Below are positions 5,433 through 12,655 of a DNA stretch of 12,655 nucleotides, one piece after another. The notes under the pieces were generated by a model, which was not told the DNA's origin, searched no databases, and saw only the letters and a program-made list of their open reading frames with translations. The DNA is taken from assembly GCF_938030755.1 (NCBI RefSeq), contig NZ_CALHIF010000058.1, positions 1 to 12,655 on the forward strand, written 5' to 3'. The number at the start of each line of letters is the position of its first letter. The stretch's first letter is position 1. This stretch comes from an uncultured Granulicatella sp. Lineage in GTDB: Bacteria > Bacillota > Bacilli > Lactobacillales > Aerococcaceae. Made by a program: the position numbers and the translations under genes.

Positions 5433-8093
5433 TTGTTGGAACAACAAACAAAACCCGTATATTTACAGTCGACAGAGGAAGTTTTTAAAGAGGTTCAATC
5501 TAGTCCTTCTGGATTAAGTTCGCAAGAAGCTGCTTCTAGACTTGAAAAGTACGGCGCAAACACATTACAGGAAGGTAAGAAAAAATCACTTTTAGAAAAA
5601 TTTGTGGATCAATTTAAAGATTTCATGATTTTAGTGCTTTTAGTTGCTGCGGTTGTTTCAATGTTTGCGCATAGTGGTGAACCAGATCCGACAGATGCCA
5701 TTATTATTTTAGCAGTTGTATTACTGAATGCTATTTTAGGGGTGTTCCAAGAATCAAAAGCTGAAGAAGCTATCGAAGCGTTGAAGAAAATGGCTTCACC
5801 TGTAGCAAGTGTTTTGCGTGACGGACATGTGGAGCATGTTAAAGGGGAAGATATCGTAGTCGGAGACATCGTTATCCTTGAAGCTGGGGATGTCGTGCCA
5901 GCGGATATGCGTTTATTCGAAGTAAACACAGTAAAAATCGAAGAGTCAGCTTTAACAGGGGAATCTGTTCCTGTTGATAAAGACTTAGTGATTCCTATAG
6001 GAGATGAAGTAGGGATTGGAGACCGTACCAATATGGCGTTCTCAAGTACAAACGTAACTTATGGCCGCGCTATAGGTGTGGTTACAAGTACTGGTATGAA
6101 TACAGAAGTTGGTAAGATTGCTAATATGTTAGCCAATACGGAAGAAGGGAAAACTCCTCTTCAAGAAAACCAAGATGCGCTTGGAAAATGGTTAACAATC
6201 ATGATTTTAGTGATTGCCGTGATTATCTTCGTGGTAGGGATGCTTAGAGGAAATGAATGGACTCATATGTTATTAACAGCGATTGCGATTGCCGTTGCTG
6301 CGATTCCAGAAGGATTACCTGCCATTTCAACCATTATCCTTGCGTTAGGAACTCAAAAAATGGCGCAACGTAACGCACTTGTTCGTAAATTGCCAGCGGT
6401 TGAAACATTAGGTGGAGTGGAAATTATCTGTTCCGACAAAACAGGTACATTAACACTCAACCAGATGACAGTTGAAAAAATGGTTTATGACAACGAAATT
6501 CATGATGCGTCAGAAGAGATTTCTCAAGACAACATCGCGCTTCGTGTCATGAACTTAGCCAACGACACTAAGATTTCTCAAGACAATTCATTATTAGGGG
6601 ACCCAACTGAAACAGCGATGGTTCAATACGGTCTTGATAAAAACTATGATGTACGTGAAGAGTTAGTGAACATTCCTCGTATTGCAGAAGTTCCATTCGA
6701 TTCAACTCGTAAATTAATGACAACGATCCATCAATTAGAAGACGGTAAATACTTGGTTGCAACTAAAGGTGCTCCAGATATGTTATTAGACCGTGTGACT
6801 AAGATTGAAAAACATGGTGAAGTTTCTGCGTTTACAGAAGATGACCGTACAACATTGATGAAATTAAATAAAGAAATGGCCACTCAAGCGCTTCGTGTGT
6901 TAGCAATGGCATACAAAGTGATTGATACTCTTCCTGAAACAATCGACACAGATTCAATCGAACATGATTTAATCTTTGCGGGGTTAGTAGGAATGATTGA
7001 CCCAGAGCGTAAAGAAGCAGCTGCTGCGATTAAAGTGGCTCAATCAGCTGGTATCCGTACAATCATGATTACTGGTGACCACCGTGATACAGCCCAAGCG
7101 ATTGCAAAACGTTTAGGGATTCTTCGTCCAGAGCAAGAAGACGGAGTATTAACAGGTGGCGAATTAAACGATATTTCGGATGAAGAATTAGAACGTACTG
7201 TTGAAACGTACTCTGTATATGCTCGTGTATCTCCAGAACACAAAGTTCGTATCGTAAAAGCTTGGCAAAAGAATGGTAAAGTTGTTTCGATGACAGGGGA
7301 TGGGGTAAACGATGCTCCTTCACTTAAGCAAGCCGATATCGGTGTTGGTATGGGAATTACAGGTACTGAGGTTTCTAAAGGTGCTTCAGATATGGTACTT
7401 GCCGATGACAACTTCGAAACAATCGTAGTAGCTGTTGAAGAAGGACGTAAAGTTTTTTCGAATATCCAAAAAGCGGTTCAATATTTACTATCTGCCAACT
7501 TTGGTGAAGTAATGACGATGTTTGTTGCGACAATGGCTGGCTGGTCAATTCTAGAACCAATCCATATTTTATGGATCAACTTAGTAACAGACGTATTCCC
7601 AGCGATTGCTTTGGGCCTTGAAGAAGCAGAAGCAGATATCATGAACCACCCACCACGCGGTAAGAGCTCGAACTTCTTATCAAACGGTGTGTTACCAAGT
7701 ATCTTCTACCAAGGTTTCTTCGAAGGTGGTATTACTTTGTTTGTATTCTGGTATGCAACTGAAGTAGCGAAATGGGGCAATCCAGTTGGGGAAACAATGG
7801 CATTTGCAACATTAGGTTTAATTCAATTGTTCCATGCGTTCAACGTGAAATCAGTGTACAAATCACTTGGTGAAGTTGGTGCATTCAAGAATAAGATGTT
7901 TAACTATGCAATCCTATTATCAGCTGTAATGCTTCTAAGCGTAATGGTGATTCCTGGATTAACAACGGTGTTTGACGTAGCAACTCTAACAGCGGGTCAA
8001 TGGTTGTTTGTAGTTGGCTCAGCATTCTCAATTGTTCCAATCGTTGAAATTGCTAAAGCAATTATGCGCGTAATGGGAATGGATAAAGATTAA
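5433..8093 (+). CDS. P-type cation ATPase, Ca2+/Mn2+ class (YoaB/MgtA-like)
   Basis: This 886-residue P2-type ATPase drives cation transport across the cytoplasmic membrane. It has an N-terminal cation-ATPase domain, actuator TGES (175-178), phosphorylation site DKTGTLT (D335), nucleotide-binding KGAPD (445-449), TGDH (547-550) and hinge TGDGVNDAP (621-629). Ten membrane segments can be placed. Ca2+-type ligands are present in M4 (PEGLP 292-296), M5 (SANFGEV, N689/E692) and M6 (NLVTD, N716/D720), as in SERCA-like pumps. The start is a TTG; AAGGAG at 5421-5426 fits the TTG at 5433 or the next one at 5436. The Mn2+ riboswitch and terminator upstream argue for Mn2+ (and possibly Ca2+) export, as described for streptococcal MgtA. 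Substrate preference is inferred from regulation. A strong terminator follows immediately, so it is monocistronic. Confidence 0.95.
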   Translation: MLEQQTKPVYLQSTEEVFKEVQSSPSGLSSQEAASRLEKYGANTLQEGKKKSLLEKFVDQFKDFMILVLLVAAVVSMFAHSGEPDPTDAIIILAVVLLNAILGVFQESKAEEAIEALKKMASPVASVLRDGHVEHVKGEDIVVGDIVILEAGDVVPADMRLFEVNTVKIEESALTGESVPVDKDLVIPIGDEVGIGDRTNMAFSSTNVTYGRAIGVVTSTGMNTEVGKIANMLANTEEGKTPLQENQDALGKWLTIMILVIAVIIFVVGMLRGNEWTHMLLTAIAIAVAAIPEGLPAISTIILALGTQKMAQRNALVRKLPAVETLGGVEIICSDKTGTLTLNQMTVEKMVYDNEIHDASEEISQDNIALRVMNLANDTKISQDNSLLGDPTETAMVQYGLDKNYDVREELVNIPRIAEVPFDSTRKLMTTIHQLEDGKYLVATKGAPDMLLDRVTKIEKHGEVSAFTEDDRTTLMKLNKEMATQALRVLAMAYKVIDTLPETIDTDSIEHDLIFAGLVGMIDPERKEAAAAIKVAQSAGIRTIMITGDHRDTAQAIAKRLGILRPEQEDGVLTGGELNDISDEELERTVETYSVYARVSPEHKVRIVKAWQKNGKVVSMTGDGVNDAPSLKQADIGVGMGITGTEVSKGASDMVLADDNFETIVVAVEEGRKVFSNIQKAVQYLLSANFGEVMTMFVATMAGWSILEPIHILWINLVTDVFPAIALGLEEAEADIMNHPPRGKSSNFLSNGVLPSIFYQGFFEGGITLFVFWYATEVAKWGNPVGETMAFATLGLIQLFHAFNVKSVYKSLGEVGAFKNKMFNYAILLSAVMLLSVMVIPGLTTVFDVATLTAGQWLFVVGSAFSIVPIVEIAKAIMRVMGMDKD

Positions 8094-8100
8094 TTGACTC

Positions 8101-8130
8101 AAAAAGGCTCACTATTAGTGAGCCTTTTTC
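8101..8130 (+). terminator. Terminator after the P-type ATPase
   Basis: GGCTCAC (8106-8112) and GTGAGCC (8118-8124) form a stem extended by AAAAA/TTTTT pairing, with loop TATTA. The T run at 8125-8129 begins 31 nt after the stop codon. The symmetric A/T flanks would let it work in both directions. Confidence 0.93.
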
Positions 8131-8179
8131 GTATATGAAAGTAAATTAGAGAGTTAAACTTTTATTCGTCTGTGTATTT

Positions 8180-8188
8180 TGCTAAAAT
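8180..8188 (+). promoter_or_regulatory. Extended -10 promoter for recX-mutY
   Basis: TGC followed by TAAAAT at 8183-8188 forms an extended -10 element. The -35 (about 8160-8165, TTTTAT) is weak. The predicted start near 8195 leaves a short leader before the ATG at 8216. Confidence 0.6.
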
Positions 8189-8215
8189 ATTTTAAGTAGA
8201 TTGGAGTGTGGGGAT

Positions 8216-9031
8216 ATGGTCATTACAAAAATTGAGGCGCAGAAGAAAAAAGGGCGTTACAATATTTATTTGAATGAGGCTTTTGCCTTTGGTGTAGATG
8301 AGGCAACAGTTGTAAAGTATGCCTTATTTAAAGGAACCAAACTGACAAAAGAACAAATTGAAGAAATTCAGCATGATGATTGTATTCAGCAAGCCTATCA
8401 AAAAGCATTACACTTTTTAAACTTCAAGCTTCGTTCGACGAAGGAAGTCTATGAAAAATTAGAAAAATTGGAATTCGATGACGATATTATTAATGAAGTT
8501 CTTGGGAAGCTGCATGAGCAGAATTTTATTAATGATACGTTTTATGCAGAAAGTTACTTAAATCAAGCTAAGTTTGTGACGTTCAAAGGCCCAAAGTCTG
8601 TTGTTTTTGATTTGCAAAAGAAGGGAATTAGCGATAAGGTCATTCAAACAGTGCTTGCAGGATATACGCTGAAAGAGCAACTTGAAAATGCGATTCAAAT
8701 TGCGCAGTCGTATTTAAAAGGACAAAAGCGTGTCACAACCAAAGTGGCTAAGCAAAAAGTAAAAGTATTTGTGATGCAAAAAGGGTATTCGAAAGAAATC
8801 GCTGAAGAAGTGATTCCGTTTTTATCGTTTGAAGCGCAAAGTGAGATGGAAGCGGAATTGGCAGTAAAAGAGATTGCAACGATTTACCGACGTATTGCAA
8901 AAAAATACGAAGAGAATGAATCAGCGCTCTGGTATCAAATCAAAGGGAAGTTGTATCAAAAAGGATTTACTTCTAGTGTGATTGAACAAGCCATTGCGCA
9001 ATTTGAAATGGAGAAAGAAGAATGGATTTAG
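8216..9031 (+). CDS. recX: Recombination regulator RecX
   Basis: This 271-residue cytosolic protein modulates RecA filaments by direct binding. Its length matches Firmicute RecX (about 265-270). An N-terminal strand-rich part (VITKIEAQKKKGRYNIYLNE) is followed by repeated three-helix RecX modules, including ALHFLNFKLRSTKEVYEKL, then LHEQNFINDTFYAESYL near 97-113. The third-module region QIKGKLYQKGF lies near the C-terminus. I chose the ATG at 8216, with GGAG at 8203-8206 (9-nt gap), over an in-frame TTG at 8201 that lies upstream of and overlaps this RBS. The stop overlaps the mutY start by 10 nt, so the two repair genes are probably translationally coupled. recA is not in the window. Confidence 0.92.
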   Translation: MVITKIEAQKKKGRYNIYLNEAFAFGVDEATVVKYALFKGTKLTKEQIEEIQHDDCIQQAYQKALHFLNFKLRSTKEVYEKLEKLEFDDDIINEVLGKLHEQNFINDTFYAESYLNQAKFVTFKGPKSVVFDLQKKGISDKVIQTVLAGYTLKEQLENAIQIAQSYLKGQKRVTTKVAKQKVKVFVMQKGYSKEIAEEVIPFLSFEAQSEMEAELAVKEIATIYRRIAKKYEENESALWYQIKGKLYQKGFTSSVIEQAIAQFEMEKEEWI

Positions 9032-10194
9032 CCGGTATTGGCGTAAAAATGTGGGACGAGAAGAAAATCAAGCGTTTTAGAAAGGCGCTACTAGATTGGT
9101 ACGATAAAGAAAAACGAGATTTGCCGTGGAGAAGAACGCAAAATCCATATTTCATTTGGGTGAGCGAAATCATGCTTCAACAAACAAGAGTAGATACAGT
9201 AATTCCTTATTATGAACGTTTCCTAGAAACTTTTCCAACTATAAAAGATTTAGCGGAAGCTCCTGAAGAGACTTTATTAAAATGCTGGGAAGGACTTGGA
9301 TATTACTCACGAGTACGTAATATGCAAAAGGCAGCTATTCAAGTGATGGAAGAGTTTGGTGGAGAATTTCCAAATACTTATGGCGGAATCCTATCGTTAA
9401 AAGGGATAGGCCCTTATACTGCTGGAGCGATTGCAAGTATTGCGTTTGGAATTCCTGAACCAGCAGTCGATGGGAATTTGATGCGAGTCATTAGTAGACT
9501 TTTTGAAGTGAATTTAGATATTGGAAATCCAAGCAATCGATGGGCTTTCCAAGAAATTGCTGGAATTCTTATTGATCCTGATAGACCAGGGGATTTTAAT
9601 CAAGCTTTGATGGATTTAGGTTCCGATATCGAATCTCCAGTGAATCCTCATCCAGAAGATAGTCCGGTGAAGGATTTCAGTGCTGCCTATTTAAATGGAA
9701 CGATGCATATTTATCCGATTAAGAAACCTAAGAAAAAACCAACTCCAATGAAATGGAGAGCCTTTGTGGTTAAGGATGATAAAGGAAGATTTTTAGTTGA
9801 AAAAAATACACAGGCTGATTTACTCAGTGGCTTTTGGCATTTCCCATTGATTCGTGATTTTAGTACAATTGGAGAATCGATTGACTTGTTTGAAGGCGTA
9901 TTAGAAGAAACTTCAAATTACGAAATCAATCAGAATATACCATTAGAAGTGCAATTCGAAAGTCTTTACAAAATGAAATTAACACCGATTCGACTGCTTC
10001 CTAAATCGGTCAAGCATATTTTTAGTCACCAACGATGGGATATTGAATTACAATATGCGAACGCATCAGGGGAGTTGAAGAATAATTCGTCTAAAACTCT
10101 AAAGTGGGTTACTAAAGAAGAGATGAAACTTCTGCCTCAATCAAGAGTTCAAGGAAAAATGTGCGAGATTTTAGTTGGACAAGAGCTTTTATAA
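9022..10194 (+). CDS. mutY: Adenine DNA glycosylase MutY, iron-sulfur-free type
   Basis: MutY removes adenine mispaired with 8-oxoguanine. At 390 residues it is full length. The catalytic Glu is E49 (WVSEIMLQQTRV), the helix-hairpin-helix LKGIGPYTAGAI lies at 126-137 and the catalytic Asp is D150 (VDGNLMRV). The C-terminal NUDIX-like 8-oxoG recognition domain (about 240-390) has the FSH loop at 334-336. The four cysteines that normally bind [4Fe-4S] (C-x6-C-x2-C-x5-C) are replaced by E204, P211, S214 and S220, while the surrounding FNQALMDLG is intact. Fe-S-free MutY is known in lactic acid bacteria, so this is likely functional. The ATG at 9022 has GGAG with an 8-nt gap. The alternative ATG at 9049 has no RBS. 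Confidence 0.95.
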   Translation: MDLAGIGVKMWDEKKIKRFRKALLDWYDKEKRDLPWRRTQNPYFIWVSEIMLQQTRVDTVIPYYERFLETFPTIKDLAEAPEETLLKCWEGLGYYSRVRNMQKAAIQVMEEFGGEFPNTYGGILSLKGIGPYTAGAIASIAFGIPEPAVDGNLMRVISRLFEVNLDIGNPSNRWAFQEIAGILIDPDRPGDFNQALMDLGSDIESPVNPHPEDSPVKDFSAAYLNGTMHIYPIKKPKKKPTPMKWRAFVVKDDKGRFLVEKNTQADLLSGFWHFPLIRDFSTIGESIDLFEGVLEETSNYEINQNIPLEVQFESLYKMKLTPIRLLPKSVKHIFSHQRWDIELQYANASGELKNNSSKTLKWVTKEEMKLLPQSRVQGKMCEILVGQELL

Positions 10195-10232
10195 ATGAAT
10201 GAGCTAAAATCGCATCGCTGTACTGTTTTTTG

Positions 10233-10261
10233 TTCACAGAATGGTAGAAATATGCTATACT
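10233..10261 (+). promoter_or_regulatory. Promoter of ntdP
   Basis: TTCACA (10233-10238), a 17-bp spacer and TATACT (10256-10261) with an extended TGC form one of the best promoter matches in the window. Transcription would start near 10268, downstream of the in-frame ATG at 10241, so that ATG cannot be the start on this transcript. Confidence 0.75.
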
Positions 10262-10324
10262 ACTAATGATTTGAAAAACACTAAGAGTTATCTCTTAAAT
10301 AGATACAGAAAGTTGGATATAGTG

Positions 10325-10864
10325 GTGCACAATCCCAGAGAAGGAGAATTCATCACTGTCAAGAGTTATAAACATGATGGTAGTCTTCATCGCACCTGGC
10401 GCGATAGCATGATTTTGAAGACAAGCGATCAAGCTATTATCGCTTGTAATGATCATACTCTTGTGACTGAGTCCGATGGAAGAAGATGGTTGACGAGGGA
10501 GCCAGCGTTACTTTATTATCATAAACATTATTGGTTTAATATTGTGACGATGATTCGCCAAAAGGGAATATCTTATTATTGTAATCTTGCTTCACCGTAT
10601 GTATTGGATGCTGAGGCGTTGAAATATATCGATTATGATTTAGATATTAAGATTTTTCCAGACGGCGAAAAAAGATTGCTTGATGTCGATGAGTATGAAT
10701 TACATCGCCGTCAAATGCATTATTCGAAAGAAATTGATCAAATCCTAAAGGCGAATGTAGAAATTCTTGTGGATTGGATTAATAATAAAAAAGGGCCGTT
10801 CTCGCCAGAATATGTCGATTTATGGTATGAAAGATATATTCAATTAACCTATCGTAAATCATAA
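10325..10864 (+). CDS. ntdP: Nucleoside tri-/diphosphatase NtdP (DUF402)
   Basis: This cytosolic DUF402 phosphatase hydrolyses nucleoside tri- and diphosphates (characterised in Staphylococcus). From the GTG at 10325 it is 179 residues, close to the 175-180 of relatives. Highly conserved blocks include SYKHDGSLHRTWRD, NDHTLVTESDGRRW, YWFNIVTMIR, SYYCNLASPYVLD, EALKYIDYDLDIK and DGEKRLLDVDEYE. The reading frame is open back to an ATG at 10241, but the promoter covers that codon and homologues start about four residues before EGxFIT. A GTG start at 10325 (or 10322) is therefore more likely. GGA at 10315-10317 gives a 7-nt gap to 10325. The RBS is weak, which may limit expression. It stands alone between its own promoter and a strong terminator. 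Confidence 0.92.
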   Translation: MHNPREGEFITVKSYKHDGSLHRTWRDSMILKTSDQAIIACNDHTLVTESDGRRWLTREPALLYYHKHYWFNIVTMIRQKGISYYCNLASPYVLDAEALKYIDYDLDIKIFPDGEKRLLDVDEYELHRRQMHYSKEIDQILKANVEILVDWINNKKGPFSPEYVDLWYERYIQLTYRKS

Positions 10865-10881
10865 CTCATGATAGCTGAGTT

Positions 10882-10913
10882 AAAAGCAAGTAGCAGAGGC
10901 TGCTTGCTTTTTT
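10882..10913 (+). terminator. Terminator after ntdP
   Basis: A 13-bp stem (10882-10894 with 10899-10911, one G-T wobble) has an AGAG tetraloop and runs into TTTTTT at 10908-10913. A smaller AACTCA/TGAGTT hairpin (10863-10868/10876-10881) sits just before it at the stop codon. Confidence 0.93.
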
Positions 10914-10963
10914 GTTATTTAGGATAAATTTTTAGGTACCTTCTATTAATACATCAGCGCTTT

Positions 10964-10972
10964 TGGTAGAAT
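10964..10972 (+). promoter_or_regulatory. Extended -10 promoter for the hexose-phosphate mutase
   Basis: TGG followed by TAGAAT (10967-10972) is an extended -10 with no good -35. It lies 26 nt before the ATG at 10999, which has a strong AAGGAGG at 10985-10991. Confidence 0.6.
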
Positions 10973-10998
10973 AGAACTAGAGTGAAGGAGGAGTTTCC

Positions 10999-12509
10999 AT
11001 GTCAAAAATCAAAGAGTTACAACTGAGTTCAGATATTCGCGGTATTGCTATTGCGACAGAAGAGTTTGATGCAACGTTGACAGTAGAAGAGAGTCGTTTA
11101 ATTGCGAGTGCTTTCGTAAAATGGTTACAGAAACGGTATCCGTCTAAAATTTTAACGGATTTAATTGTTGGAATTGGTCGTGATAGTCGTATTAGTGGAC
11201 CGGATTTAACAAAAGAATTTATTAAAGTGTTATCGGCTTATGGTGTTCACGTGATCGATTTTGAAATGGCGACGACTCCAAGTATGTTTATGGGACTCAA
11301 TTTGAAGAATTTAACTGCGACGCAACAGCGATGTTTACTGCGAGTCATTTACCATATTATTACAATGGGCTGAAATTTTTCACGCGTGAAGGCGGATTAG
11401 AGTCCAGTGATATTCGTGATATCATTTCATTGGTGGATGAAAAGGAAGGAATTCCACAAGGAACGGTTTCTACTATAGAAGTAAAAAGTATTTTTGAACG
11501 TTACAGTCATCATTTAGTGGAGTTGATTCGTAAGGGAAGTCAGAGTGAAAAAGAAAAACCACTTGAAGGATTACATATTATAGTCGATGCTGGGAATGGA
11601 GCAGGCGGTTTCTTTGTAAAAAGTGTACTAGAAGAACTAGGTGCTGAAACGGAAGGTTCGCAATTCTTAGATCCTGATGGAACATTCCCAAATCATATTC
11701 CGAACCCAGATAATAAAGAAGCAATGGAAAGTATTAAGAATCAAGTTTTAGCTGTCAATGCTGATTATGGAGTGATTTTTGATACAGATGTGGATAGAGC
11801 TGCGGTTGTAACAGGAAGTGGGGAACTTCTCAATAGAAATAATTTAATTGCTGTTTTAAGTGTGATTGCGATAAGTGAGCACCTCGGAACAACAATAGTA
11901 ACAAATTCTCCTACAACCGAACACTTGAAAAAATTCATTATGGATTTAGGTGGACGTCAATATCGACATATATCTGGGTACCGTAATGTTATAAACAAAG
12001 CAATCGAACTAAATAACCAAGGAATTGATTGTCAGCTTGCGATAGAAACAAGTGGTCATGCAGCGTTCAAAGAGAATTACTTCTTAGATGATGGAGCATA
12101 TGTGGTCGCAAAAATACTAATGTTGCTTCCTAGATTGGTTGCTCAAGGGGATACCTTAGATACATTAATTAAAAAGTTAGTACAACCAAAAGAGGTTGTG
12201 GAAGTTCGATTTAAGATTGAAACTGAAGATTTTAAAACTAAAGGGATAGAAGTTATCAAAGATTTCCCTAATTGGATTCCGAAAGACTGGGTAGTAAATC
12301 CAGAAAACGAAGAAGGAGTTCGAATTGACTTTAAAGGGGAATATGGGAATGGATGGCTTCTGTTACGGATGAGTCTACATGAGCCGCTTTTAGTATTACA
12401 AATTGAAAATGATATGGTGGGGTATCAAACTAAGATTCTTAAAACAATGAATAATATTTTAAATCGTTATCCAGAACTCAATCAGAATAAACTTGAAGCT
12501 ATGTTATAA
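10999..12509 (+). pseudogene. Phosphoglucomutase/phosphomannomutase, frameshifted
   Basis: This alpha-D-phosphohexomutase interconverts hexose 1- and 6-phosphates. It is read in two frames. 10999 to about 11292 encodes the N-terminus (IRGIAI, VGIGRDSRISG, ATTPSMFM). From about 11295 the -1 frame continues QFEEFNCDATAMFTASHLPYYYNG without a break. Joined, they give about 503 residues with all signatures: the phosphoserine loop TASHLP (Ser about 116), metal loop DTDVDR (11781-11798), sugar loop ETSGHAAFKEN (12048-12080) and phosphate-binding RMSLHEP. One base is missing in ATGGGACT (11290-11297); a fourth G would restore the frame. The unshifted frame stops at 11373. With everything else intact, this is a recent mutation, a phase-variable tract or a sequencing error. 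The RBS AAGGAGG is strong. Confidence 0.88.
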
Positions 12510-12523
12510 TAGTGATTAAAAAG

Positions 12524-12560
12524 ATACAGTTTGCATTTTTTGTGAACTGTATTATTTTTT
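12524..12560 (+). terminator. Terminator after the mutase gene
   Basis: ATACAGTT (12524-12531) pairs with AACTGTAT (12545-12552). The stem is extended inward by GCA/TGT-type pairs and followed by TATTTTTTT. It begins 14 nt after the stop codon. Confidence 0.88.
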
Positions 12561-12582
12561 TATAAAAAGTATATCTTTTCAG

Positions 12583-12611
12583 TTGCAAACCAAAACTGAA
12601 TATGATAAATT
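12583..12611 (+). promoter_or_regulatory. Candidate promoter for a gene beyond the right edge
   Basis: TTGCAA (12583-12588), a 17-bp spacer and TAAATT (12606-12611) with an upstream TG would start transcription near 12618, next to the palindrome. The -10 is weak, so this is tentative. Confidence 0.4.
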
Positions 12612-12624
12612 AATATCACTGTTG

Positions 12625-12638
12625 AGCGAACGTTCGCT
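12625..12638. promoter_or_regulatory. TetR-type palindromic operator
   Basis: AGCGAACGTTCGCT is a perfect 14-bp palindrome, more GC-rich than its surroundings, and resembles operators of TetR/AcrR-family repressors. It lies just downstream of the candidate promoter start and 17 bp from the window edge. The regulator and target are outside the window. Confidence 0.6.
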
Positions 12639-12655
12639 TATAAAACAGTTTCAAA

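Noticed and set aside
5609..7560. Several antisense open frames inside the P-type ATPase gene
   Set aside because: They are shadows of a strongly conserved coding sequence, Ser/Thr- or Leu-rich without motifs or RBS.
8201..8215. TTG start five codons upstream for RecX
   Set aside because: It would lie before the GGAG that serves the ATG at 8216 and has no RBS of its own; the conserved N-terminus starts at MVITKIE.
11285..11340. Programmed -1 frameshift in the mutase gene
   Set aside because: There is no canonical X XXY YYZ slippery heptamer at the junction and no evident stimulatory hairpin. A missing G in the G run explains it more simply.

Overview
The window is AT-rich, has strong AAGGAG-type ribosome binding sites, many extended -10 promoters and compact gene packing. 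It looks like a low-GC Firmicute of the order Lactobacillales. The Map and NtdP proteins resemble enterococcal/carnobacterial forms, MutY is the iron-sulfur-free type known from lactic acid bacteria, and vitamin B6 is handled by an ECF transporter module. Placement near Carnobacteriaceae or Enterococcaceae is inference; no rRNA or other species marker is present.

Layout, left to right. (1) 1-147 may be the tail of an unrecognised gene. (2) map (methionine aminopeptidase) and galE (UDP-glucose 4-epimerase) form a short + strand operon, 166-1962. (3) 1963-2479 is a non-coding convergent gap holding two tandem copies, 230 bp apart, of a folded element with compensatory base changes between copies. 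This is the most unusual structure in the window. (4) On the - strand, pdxK and an ECF S component (overlapping by 4 nt) form a vitamin B6 salvage/uptake operon, 2480-3870. A MocR-type regulator (PdxR-like) is transcribed divergently from 3971. The shared 100-bp control region has two overlapping face-to-face promoters and a 16-bp perfect palindrome. (5) A promoter, a yybP-ykoY (Mn2+) riboswitch and an intrinsic terminator precede a large P-type ATPase of the Ca2+/Mn2+ class, 5433-8093. (6) recX and mutY overlap and form a DNA-repair pair, 8216-10194. (7) ntdP (nucleoside di/triphosphatase, DUF402) follows with its own promoter and terminator. (8) A phosphoglucomutase/phosphomannomutase gene, 10999-12509, is split by what looks like loss of one G in a short G run. 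(9) The right edge has a likely promoter and a TetR-type palindromic operator for a gene beyond the window.

Themes: the B6 block is a self-contained regulon (uptake, phosphorylation, PLP-sensing regulator), although its regulator lacks the PLP-binding lysine. The riboswitch-ATPase block is an Mn2+-responsive efflux unit, which fits the high-Mn2+ physiology of lactic acid bacteria. galE and the broken mutase both act on hexose-phosphate/UDP-sugar metabolism but are not linked. Most genes are ordinary housekeeping. The points worth following up are the tandem structured repeat, the altered MocR active site, the Fe-S-free MutY and the mutase frameshift.
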